64,000 nt of DNA from Arcuatula senhousia (taxonomy: Eukaryota > Mollusca > Bivalvia > Mytilida > Mytilidae): assembly GCA_963971305.1 (NCBI GenBank), contig OZ020317.1:20726001-20790000 (forward strand). Reading direction: 5' to 3'. Of the stretch, positions 37,501-49,500 are shown one piece after another (the stretch's first letter is position 1; every line of letters starts with the position of its first letter). The position numbers were made by a program, and so were the translations under genes. Under the pieces are notes generated by a model. It ran no database searches. It was not told the DNA's origin and was given only the letters and a program-made list of their open reading frames with translations.

Positions 37501-40500
37501 TGACTGAAATCTGAACTGGTCTTAAACTTTTTCAGTGGAGATTTATTCATTTAAATGGATCATAAATGGCTGTTTTAGTTTATTATAAAGCTGTTAGTGT
37601 TTGTGTCGTTTGAAATGACACACTGAATTGGAAATTTGCAGCGCGACGGGTGTGTTATAGCAATCAGGAACTGCTTACTCTTCCGGAACACCCGAGTTCT
37701 CTTTCCTTGCGACTAGAGTTCGCGTTGTTAATTGATATTCAGTAGGTTTTGTTTTTCCGCGTTTTATATTTTGTCTGTTTTTTTGTCCTGTCCTTGTTTG
37801 TTTTGTTGATTTTGTCTCTGCCTCTCCGGACTTCGACATTCGGATGCACCATAAGTACCTCTGCTTCTGTGAAAAGTATAAAAAGTAAGAATAACTGTTT
37901 TGCCATGTAATGTACTTCACTAAAAAATAACGATGAAATAACATGACTCTATAATAATAACTGTGTAGTAATACTTACAACCAAACGATTTTGGTGTTGG
38001 TTTGAATGATTTCAACAGGAAGAATGTTTAAGTTATTATATGTTAGATCTCTACAAAGGTAAATTGACAAAATATTAATATACTAATAACATGCGAATCA
38101 TTTTTTTACTTTCTATAAAACTGCTTATAAAGCCTAAAACGCAGTTGTGACGTTATGTCATTGTTAATACAGTTCTTTATTTTACTGATAAGTACTGTTA
38201 AGTCTTAAAATTTTATCGTTTTCTAATTAATATTGGATTGCTTTTATCTTATATTGGACGGTTAGTAAAAGTATGTTTTTACTTTAAAGAATTTTCTAAG
38301 TCAATGATCGCTAGATTCAAAAGTGTTTAATTGGGGGTATTTAAATCAATTTGATCGTATGAACGTGTACATGTATGATACATGGAAATCGAAAACAAAG
38401 ATTGTTTTGTCCATAGCTGGAATCAATAGTCTCCCCACCATAGTCCACAACGTTAAACATTCGGCTATGGAAGACTTGACAAACAAGTGTTGACTTAATA
38501 GATGTTTAAATTATCGATAGTATAAATGTATACCGGTATTATATCATGGATAAAAACATATATTTTTCATTGTGTTATGCTTGAATAGAAAAGTTTGTAT
38601 GCATAAACTGTGTTTTAAGCTGCTGCTGAACAAAACTTACAAAGAATAGAGTTCAGTTGTGCCAACAAATTCTTCTCCGGTAAGTCTGTGTATTTCATTT
38701 CTTTCCAAATCTCTAAAAAATTTCAATCTGTGATTTTAAAAGAAATGAGCACCAGATAGGGATTTCAAATAAAAAAATCGTAAATCCTAAGAGCTAGTCA
38801 AATTGAAAAAAAAATATATCTTAAAGCTGGACTAATGAAAAGGAACTCAAGATATTACAAAAAAGATAACAAAAAACATATCAACTTAAATCAGCAACAT
38901 ACCTTGAATCTAAAAGCAAAATAATGACCCTAGGTGTTCCGGAAGAGAATGCAGTTTCCAACTCGTTATAAAACAACTCTCAAGAAACAAACGATGAGTT
39001 TAGTGTTGGTCAAATCCGGTAAAATTAGACAATACAAACACTTTATGGCAAACCTACATCTGTAATCATTTGATAAAAACAACAACAACAGAGAAACAAC
39101 ATAACTCCCTACTACAAATTTGTGAGGCATGATACAAAAATGCCCAAAAAGCCCAAAACAAAATCAGTTGCTTATAGTACAAAAGCATAAGTGGAAAAAT
39201 AATGCTGTAAGAAATTGTGCATGTTAACATTGGAAAATATGGTAGCATCAAGCTTGTCAGTGGTGAGACTTAAATCTGAAATTAAATATTAAGCAGACTT
39301 TCTTGATTATTTAGTGTTTTAATATTATGTTCCTTGTGATATATAAGATGCAAAAATCACCAAATGGAGTATGTTTTTTTTAAGTGAAGGGACATAATCA
39401 ATATATAAAAAAGTCAAAATTTGATACCTAGCAACCAGGAAATTTACTATTTAGAACAACGAATGTAATACTCCATTAACTGATCCTAATTCACCAATCC
39501 ACGAATATTGGAACCCACTAAATAAATGAATCCACAGTACAAGCAGAGAAATCTTGTGTTCAGTATATTGAATAAAAATATATACAATATAGTTTATATT
39601 CAATTCTTGTGTTACACCTACTAATATTGGTATGTATGTTTTACAATTTTTTTTCGAAGTCCCTATTGTTATCAAACATAACGAAAAGGTATGTATAATA
39701 AATGTAGCATATATCTTGTTATATATCTATAATATATTATTGCTTTTAAATAATTCAATAAAATAATTTGAGTAAATAAACCTGAAACAATACCACATAA
39801 TGATGCTAAATCCAGCTGCAATTATGTTTTATGAGCTGTATGGCAATTTCGGGAACGCATTCCTAATCAGCAGCACTAGAACACAAACATAGGAAATCCA
39901 CAATTTCAAATAAAAATGTTTCAAACTAACATGTATAAAACCAAACACAATCCATATAAATATTAATAAAAGGAAAACGACGATGGGGGGAGTTTAACCT
40001 TTAGTTTTAGAATTTACACAAATTTAAATAACGGTTATTAACAAGTTTTCACATGAGATGTAAACTTACATTTGATTGATTTCGGGGTTCATTGCAAATA
40101 ACTCGTTAGGAAGATGTTCAATCATGTTGTCTTTCAAACTTCTATAACAGAATATAAATCAAATATTCAATAAACAAGTATGAAAATGTACCAATATGCA
40201 TGCCTTGGCACAAACTGGTTATTATTTTAAACGTACACATGTTTGTGTAAAAAATAACACTGAACTAAATATAGGGAAAATCTATATTATTGTATAAAGC
40301 TTCGTTTCGTAATCATTTATTTGTTTAAAAACAGTTATTACGCAGGAGACCAATAAAACTCTAAAAGGACCTGTCCACAGAAGTAATAAGGTGAAAAAAT
40401 ACAATACCAAAAGGGGTATAAAAACAGTTACTTTGGTTATGTTTTATATCGTTATTTCAAGGAATAACCTCTCATCAGCAGCATTTGAACCAAAACATTG

Positions 40501-43500
40501 AAATTTCAAAAACCAAAAGTAATGAAAGAAGAGTAGTCAAAGCCAAAGTGTTCGATCAGGGAAGCGGAATCCAGCACCGAGGTTAACGACCATGTGTAGT
40601 ACAAGACACCAGGTGACTTTAAAAATCAGGAAATAAAAAACAAAATAGACATTTTATGGCCAGTTCGTGTCAGACAAGTCTGATGATCAGGCCTGTGATG
40701 ACCCTTGTGGGACTCTAATCTAAAACTGGTTGCGTTTAAACAAATTGCATGCTATTACATTCTATTATGTTGATCATTCCTTGATAATTTACATTGCATT
40801 TTTCAAATAAGTTTCATTTATAGATAAGAGTAAGCAATGTGAAGTTGGTTACTTATACGACATTCGTTTGATATTTGTTTAAAATTTCTTTTAAAATTGT
40901 TCGAAATTGTACATTAATTTGAGATACGATGCTTATTTTCAATTCAAAAATACTGTTATTCAGATACATTGCTTTAAAATCAAAATGACAACGCATTGTT
41001 ACTGGCAAGTATATATAATTCGCATTCAGAGCGCTTCGTGTAAATAAGACTCTATAACCGCGCTTCAGAGAAACATTTTTAGGATACACTAAAGAGAGTC
41101 CGAACACGCTGAATTGTTCTTTGGCAGCTCGATGGGTGTTTTTCAACAGTAATGAGCTTTTGATCTTTATCATAGAACCACTTTCTATGTACTTGCACAG
41201 GGCTATTTATTGTATATTACGACATTTTTGGACCGATGAATGTATATTATAGGATTTTGACCCGCTACCGACTCGGACAAGGACATTTACAGTGGAACTG
41301 GGTAATGTATACGTAGCCTCCTGACCCCCCTTTTATTTCCCCTAACCACTTTCCCATTGCATGGGGTGGAAAAAGTCGGGGCCCATTAATTATATACCTA
41401 TGCAAGGCCGATGAATGTATATTACAGTACTTTTGACCCGCTACCGACTCGGACACAGACATTTACAGAGGAACGGACAGACTGGGCCATGTAGCCCCGT
41501 GACATCCCTTTTATTTCTCCCTACCCCTTTTCCAATTGCAAGGGACAGAAAAGGTCGGGGCCCATTATTTATATTTGTCACCTTCGGAGGAGAGATTTTT
41601 TAACAACAAATCGGCATTCCAAAGGACACAAACTTTGCTCCTCTCCTCGCCGATTTGTTTTATACTCTTACGAGACTGACTTTCTTCAGGGACTCGTAAA
41701 GAAGAAAATGATGAAAGAGGCAAGGTCATTTAATCTTACTTTTATCTTATAAATCAAAGAAAATGGCTTGTAAAACTTAATCTCCAAAATACATGCATGT
41801 ATTTTATATGTTATGACTAACATCAAATAAAATCAGGAGGAAGAGCATATACAAGCTTGAAAGACCGTTAATCAATCTCCCATTTATGTTTACGTAGAAC
41901 CTTTACTTAGTTATTCAGTCAGATAAACACACAATTTTACATGAAATGGTTTTTAAACGACCGCAATTTTTTAGAAATCATGTAATTTCGTTGTTGTCGT
42001 CGTTGTTATTTTTTTCATTTTTGGTCCATTTTCATTTTTTTACTTTGGAATCCTTGTAAAAGTCTGTCTGCGTTTTCAATCAGTCCACAAGGGATGCATG
42101 TGTCCAAAGCATTTGACAATCCTTATTTCGCCGCTAACGTACAGGGTTCATCATGTTGCGGTCGTATTATGCTGGGGTCACCGTAGCTTTTTTTATTAAC
42201 TAGATAAATCGTATTAGTCTACTTGGCTTCCGTCGTCTGTTTTTTTCCAAAATCTTTTCATCTGAAACTACTGAACAGAATTTCAGGAAATTTGGTTTGA
42301 TTAATCCTTAGGGTGTTTAAAAAAACAACTTGTGTTTCGATGTTTGATCCGTCAAGTGCGTGGACGTCATTGCTAGAAGTTAACCAAGGGGTCACACTAC
42401 TGTTTTTTTTTGGCTTAAAAAACATAAGAGCATGCAACCGTTCATCTTCAGCATCAAAAGTTTTTTGGGTTGTTGTCAGGTGAAACCTTGTAGGGCTAAT
42501 AGCTCATAGAAGAGGTCCTTATAGCTTAAGGACAGGCGAGCAATTTGGGTTCCTGGAAGCCTCTTGGTTATTTGTTTTGCTTTTTTCCAACGCAAGTCCA
42601 TATATTATTAAAAAAAAAATCTTTTTCATTTTTTTCCAAAAGACGCAGAATTTTAATAGACGTTTTTAGAACTCAAATGGATTATACATGACATTGTATG
42701 TGAACAGCTATTGAGTAACGATTTTTGAACGTTTTTTTTAAACAAATGTGAGGGTAAGAATTAGGTGTCCTTCTTATTAAACTTGATGACAAAAGACGCT
42801 TTAGAACTCATATGGATTTTACATGGCATTGTATGCAGGGTTGGGGTAATGGTAATGTGTAATGTAATGTGTAATGAAATGTGGCCTTTTTTGCTGTAAT
42901 GGTGATGTAATGTGTAATGGGCTTATTTTTAAGTAATGGTAATGGTAATGTAATGCATTACATTGAAAAAATGAGCTGTAATGCACCATTACTTTTCCAT
43001 TACATTTACATTACATGGAAATTTTATTATAATTTATCATGAAAATACATGTATATTCCCCATCTCCATTTACTTCCTATACTGTAACTCTATGTCTTTC
43101 ATTTTTTGTTAATAAAATTTAAATTTTCTTTATGTTTTAATCATTGCTTGGTTGAATGAATGAATAGGTATTTAGAATCAATTTAATGGTCTTGATCAAT
43201 AACCTTGGGGGAAAGTGCAAAATTAATCAGTTTTTTAAAGATCAATGAGCACTCGTTTCCATTATTAAAGTCTTAATCACATGTAACTTATTTGGATTTG
43301 GTCATTGATATTTCTTCCACCGTACTGTAAACATGGAAGAGTTCGAGTTACCTAAAGACACATCTGGAAAGTTTAGTGCAAAATGCAGACACTTTAGTAA
43401 ATATATATCAGGAAGCCTGAAAGTCAACTCTAACTTCATTACCCACATCAAGGGAAGATGTTCTAAACAAATATATATGTTGTAATCATCACCATTTCAT

Positions 43501-46500
43501 TTGGAAGGGCTATATAGGGGGTGACACCCCCTCCCCCTCAAGTTCCAAGTACGCTGAAATTTTAGAGTCAAATCCCAAGTACAATTTGCCTTTTTTAACA
43601 AATCTCAAGTCCAAGACCACTGTGTCCAAGTCCCAAGTACGCTCTAAAAAGACCCCAAGTCCAAAAAGGGGTGTGTCACCCTTCTTTATTAAGAACTTTT
43701 TGTTTAGATCAAGTATGGATATATGAAACAGGGAATTTTAATATGGAGCTTGGACCAATAAACATAATATTAATGCCAGTATAAAGTGAATGTACATGTG
43801 ACAAAAATATCTTACCCATAAATATGGATATTTTTTTACCCCTTTAGCCCTATTAAAAGAAATACTACATGTGTAATCTGTGCCTATTTTATCCCATTCT
43901 CACATTACCTTTAGATATCATTGTTAAAAGTTTATAATACAAATGCACAATTTCAGATAAATAATGTAGAAGTTAAAATCTGTTAAAAATTAAAAGTGAA
44001 AAAACAATAAAACATCAAAAGAGCTATGTTTTTATAAAATTGTTTTAATTTGTAAAGAAATCTTATTTATTTATTTATGGCTTCTCTCTGATTAGAAAAA
44101 AACACCCTCATATATTTTAATTAGTGTCACTTGTGATAGGTATATCCCCAGGGCAGGATTAGAATTAGGATGACCACTGTACAATTGTACATGTAATTAA
44201 GGCCATAAAATATGTTATCACACCATGTTAATTACAACCACAATAAAGTCTGGTTGCTGTACTTTATAAAATTGTTTTAATTTGTAAAGAAATCTTATTT
44301 ATTTATCTTACCCATAAATATGGATATTTTTTTACCCCTTTAGCCCTATTAAAAGTGAAAATGCATGTTTCCGAAAAGTCGCTTTCTTGTTACATGTTTG
44401 CACAAGCATCACATTTTCTTAAAATAATTGAATTTTTCATAATGGTTTTTAGTCACTTGTGATAGGTATATCCCCAGGGCAGGATTAGAATTAGGATGAC
44501 CACTGTACAATTGTACATGTAATTAAGGCCATAAAATATGTTATCACACCATGATTTCTTCCTATTAAGTGAATGATCTGAGATTTAAGCACAGCATTCC
44601 TGGGGTCCATAGCTTAAATCGCTGCAAATTTTGAGAATTTCTAAATATTGAATACTAAATAATAATAAAATTATACACTTTTTTATTGAATTTTTATTTA
44701 GTATTTCTTCCTGTAAAAAAATCAACACAAAAATATAAGCCCTGAACTTAATGTAATGTGTAATGTAATGGTAATGCAGGTCATGTAATGTGTAATGTAA
44801 TGCAATACATTGATAAAATTGAGTAATGGTAATGGTAATGTAATGCTAAAAAATGCAAAGTAATGGTAATGTAATGCATTACATTTACATGTAATTGACC
44901 CCAGGCCTGATTGTATGTGAACATCTATTACATAACGAGTTTTGAACGTTTTTTTCAAGACAAATGTGAAAGTAAGAATGTATTTGTCCTTCTTATTAAA
45001 CTTGATGACAAAATTCACACAAAATAATAAATTCAATTTCTAAACTCTCTAGAATGGAATTTGATGTATACTAAACAACACAAAAAAACGCACTACTTCC
45101 ATTCATTTCCTTCAAAATTAAAGCTTTACAGTAGATATCTCTTAAAGTTCCGGCCTGAATGATCTGAGATTTAAGCACAGCATTCCTGGGGTCCATAGCT
45201 TAAATCGCTGCAAATTTTGAGAATTTCTTATTTTTCGTTTTTTAATTTCTAAAAAACGCGTTTTTAACCCAAAAATGAAAAATTCAATTATTTTAAGAAA
45301 ATGTGATGCTTGTGCAAACATGTAACAAGAAAGCGACTTTTCGGAAACATGCATTTTCAAATTGACCAATTTTAGACTTTGTTTTTTCGTGCTGTTAACG
45401 CACTGGGGCCAATTGCAGAAATAAAGGATTGCTTTTTTATTGAATTTGATTTGATTGATCATTGAGCATAAAAGAACTTATAATTTTTTAAAACGTTTTA
45501 AAGAACTATGGTGGAAAAGAAGTGGTGCGTTATTTGTGTTGCTCAGTGTATAATTTTTAAATGAAAACGACACAACTGTCTTGAATGCAATTAATGCATG
45601 AATACATACATGTAGTAGTAATAAGTTTTTTTTTTGCAAATTATAACAATAAGATTCGTTTGTTTGTTTGTTTGTTTTATGCCAAGTCAACAATATTTCA
45701 GTCATACACTGGACAAGAACTAATTGAAACAACAAATTGAATATAACGATAAGCAGTAACAAAAGTATAACAATAAGCAAAATCATAAACCAGGCTTTAA
45801 ATCCCTTTTGTTGACCGCACTTGGTGCAAATTGAGTTTGAAACCGATATCTCTAGTTCGAATCTATAATACTAGATTCAGAGACTTTATTCTTTGAGTTG
45901 CATATTATCAGTCACCATAGAAAAAAATTTCGTATATGACTTATATACCAGTTGTGTTTCGTTCTTCCTTTTGACTTTAAAACCACCATTATTTTTCTTA
46001 TAAATACTTAGAAGCCAATTTTTGTGAAAATAACCGATTTCGAAAACCTTTCAATACCGGAGCTTATAAGCTGTCACGCATGCTCATAACATGTTTATTT
46101 CATTCTAAAACTGGCGGGAAGATTCAAACATTGTACAACCAAATTAGGGACTTAATCATTCTTTACCTGGGAGGAGGGGCTGGTCATTTTGAAAGCAAGC
46201 TTGTCATTTTTCTTGACTTCCCAAAATCAATCCAATAGAAAATGTTGATCCCTCCTTTCAAAAGGTGCCAAAAATATTACTTACCCCCTAAAACCTTAAA
46301 CTGTATTTAAACATGTCGAAACTGATAAGACGTTGAATGATGTTGCATATCAAAGATAAAAGGACGTGATATATTTTTTTTGTAGATTCAAAGACAGTTA
46401 TATTATATAAGAAGCATATATTTAACATTTACTAAAAAGTCCAAATGCTGATAGTTTGTTGATAATCTTAAATATCAATAGGTTATTGTCGGATGGACTA

Positions 46501-49500
46501 AATTGCATTAAGGATGCATTAAGGATGGACCATTTAACTTGAATTCGGGCCTTGGTTTTTTCTAAACAAATAATCTCGTTCATTTTTTTTATGACAAATA
46601 TGTTTTGGCAGCGAGGTGAAGAAAAAAAAATTCTGAAGAAGGATTTCAGCCGTATAGAATAGTGTTAACATTGGAAAAATATTTTGATACAACTCTTAGA
46701 AAAAAATCGCGCTTTGTGTGAAAATAACATTTCTTGCCAAAAAAAACCAAAACAAGCCCCCCAACTTTCAAGTTTTATGGTCGATCCCTTAGGCACAAAC
46801 CGGACCTGGTTGCCATTAACCAACTTTTGCATCCGCGTTTTATGATGTTGAAGCAAGTGAAATAATATTTAATGTGTACAATTGAAAAAAATCAAGTATT
46901 CTATTTCAAAATCTAAGGTAACTGCTGTTGAGGCAGCTGTAGAACCTGATCATGTCATAATAATATGTAACATGATTAGGATGAAGGGCAAAGACACGAC
47001 TGAAGATGCCCCTCACAAAATGAGGAAATAGAATCCTCATCGTATGAGTCTGACGATCCTTTTGACTTGCCTACCGTGAAAAAAAAAGGTCCAATTAGTT
47101 ATTATGATGTATGACGGACAGTGTACACACACGTTTCAAAACTGAGATGGTAAAACTGATGCCTAAAAATTTAAAGTCTTTAAAGTCTTTTAGATTAAAA
47201 CATTAGGTTTCTTTCCATTTACATGTACTTCACATGGTCAATATCCTCGGTACAGAACGTTGGCTTCACATTCTGTTTGGGTACGAGTACATTATTTAAG
47301 TGTTTAACTTGCAAATGCTGGTAATGGTCGAGAGGTTACTCCTTGAAATTTGCATACACATATAATAAAATCAAAGAGAAAACATATACAATACATAAAG
47401 AACAAAATAGTTTTAAAAGTAGATTACGAATGATATTTTTATACATATAGCATACCTAAGTACTGTTTTGATATAGTCTTTGGTACTTTGTATGACCTTG
47501 TATTACAGAAAAAATGAACGCTCCTCTCAAAAAAATATACAAAAAATTTCTATATATGAAAAATCATGAATCCCCCACATTCAGGTAGGAAAAAAATCTT
47601 GAAGCCCCTTTCAAAAATGGCAATATAATTTTGATCTCCCCTACATTTTGACCATCCCTCCCCTCCCAGGTTAAAAATGGTAAGTCCCTTATCTTAGTTT
47701 TGATTTATCTTATTTTATTTCTATTAGCTCACCTGGCACCTGGTCAAAGGTCATGTGAGCTTATGCCATCACTATGCGTCCTTCGTCCTCCATCGTCCGT
47801 CATCGTCCATCGTCCGTCGTCGTCCGTTAACTATTTCAAAAACCTTCTCCTCTGAAACCACTGACTTAACTTAACTGAAACTTAGTTTGCAGAAATGATA
47901 TATGACATGTTGGCTACAAATGATCCTCATTTAAATTTGATCCAATAAAACAATGGCCGCCGTTGCAAAAAATAGAACAAGGGGGGATAAACAACAGTTT
48001 GTTGCAAATAACTCAAAAACGGTGACAGATATCAAAATTCTTGCGAAGTAAAAATGATCAGCACATCAAGACCTACCTTCCCTAAAATTTTGAAGAATTT
48101 TCAACAAGCCCTGTGGGAGTTATTGCCCCTTTTCTTAATTTTTTCTGCGCTTTTCACTTATTTTGTCATATATCATGAACTATATAAGATATTGAAGTAA
48201 TTTTAATTGCATATTGTTCAAGTCTGTGAGCTCCACAAAATTGTCTATTGGGTCGACATTGCTAGATGACCCCTAATAGGGTCATGGCCCCTTTAATGTA
48301 AACAAATAGTGGTTTTAGCCTTATAGATTGTGAATGGTATAAGATAGGGAAAAGGATTTAAAAAGGGCTTAAATGTTCAACTAATTTGGCTCTACTAAAT
48401 TGTCCATGAGGTCATAATTTTCAGATGACACATTAAAGGAGTTATGGCCTCTTAAAATAAAAAAAGTGTTTTTTTTGCTTTGTAGATTGTGAAAGATAGT
48501 AGATAGAGAAAAGGTTTTGCTTGCTAAAAATGTTCAGCTAATTGTGATCATCAGAATAGGTTATTGGGTTGAAATTGTCAGATGACCCCTTATTGGGATT
48601 ATGGTCTCTTAAACGCTAAAAATAGTGGTTTTAGCCTCAAGGTTTGTTAACGATATAAGTTAGCGAAAAGATTTTGCTTGCTTAAATGTTCAGCTAATTG
48701 AGATCTACAAAATTGTCCATTAAGTCGAAATTGAAATATGACCCCTTACAGGGGTTATGGCCCCTTAAGGCCAAAAAATAACAGTGTAAGGTTTATAGAT
48801 TGTGATCCATCAATGATAGGGAAATGTTTTGCTTGCTTAAACGTTCAGGTAATTGAACTCTTCAAAATTGTCCATTGGACCAAAATTGACAGATGACCAT
48901 TATAGGAGTTACATCCACTTAAATTCCAAAAATAGTGCATTGTACGTGAAAGAATGTATACTATAGAAGATTGTACAACGCATTTGCTTGCTGAAATGCT
49001 CAGCTTTATAGAGCTTTCCAATGGTTTCATGTCATAAGAGGCTGTTGGCAATGTTAAATATTGTTACATTAGGTCATTGAAGCCAGGTGAGAGATTCAGG
49101 CTCATGGGATCCTCTTATTTTGTTTATTAAAGTTATTTTTATATGTTACATTTTTGAAGTCAAGTCAAAATTGAATTGGTTATATATGGACAAGAACACT
49201 AAGGGGATGATGAAATGAACATGAAATGATAATGAGAAATATATGGAGGTGAATTGCATTTCACCTTTTATACGTTTTATTTTTTATATTAGGCAAAATA
49301 ACAAACAATGTACGGGTACGGGTCATTGAGCAGACAATGGTACAATAATGTTTGAGTGAGTGAGTGAGTTAGTTGGTGTTTACCAGTGATGAAATACTCT
49401 TTTTTGTTTGTTTCATGTCCCCCTTTTATTCTTTATGTTAGGCAAAATTAAAAACAAACGGTACGATTAAATTAGCAAACAGTGTCAAAATAATGTTTTA

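Larger units (their letters stand above)
42836..44909 (+). mobile_element. hAT-family transposon, decayed, with 8-bp TSD
   Basis: The termini are CAGGGTTGGGGTAATG and, inverted, CAGGCCTGGGGTCAATTA, the classic hAT CAGG-TGGG form. A perfect 8-bp duplication ATTGTATG flanks it (42828-42835 and 44910-44917). Subterminal TAATG/GTAATG arrays lie at both ends. Inside is a BED-finger fragment at 43333-43485, but no DDE transposase core, so it is non-autonomous. It is 2074 bp and lies in the 13-kb intron of gene B. Confidence 0.87.

Noticed and set aside
41265..41603. Overlapping frames on both strands in a GC-richer stretch
   Set aside because: They fall in a two-unit tandem repeat and are not consistent between units.
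44722..45462. Two ~105-codon minus-strand frames
   Set aside because: One crosses the TAATG minisatellite and hAT end; the other sits in the segment duplicated within the hAT.
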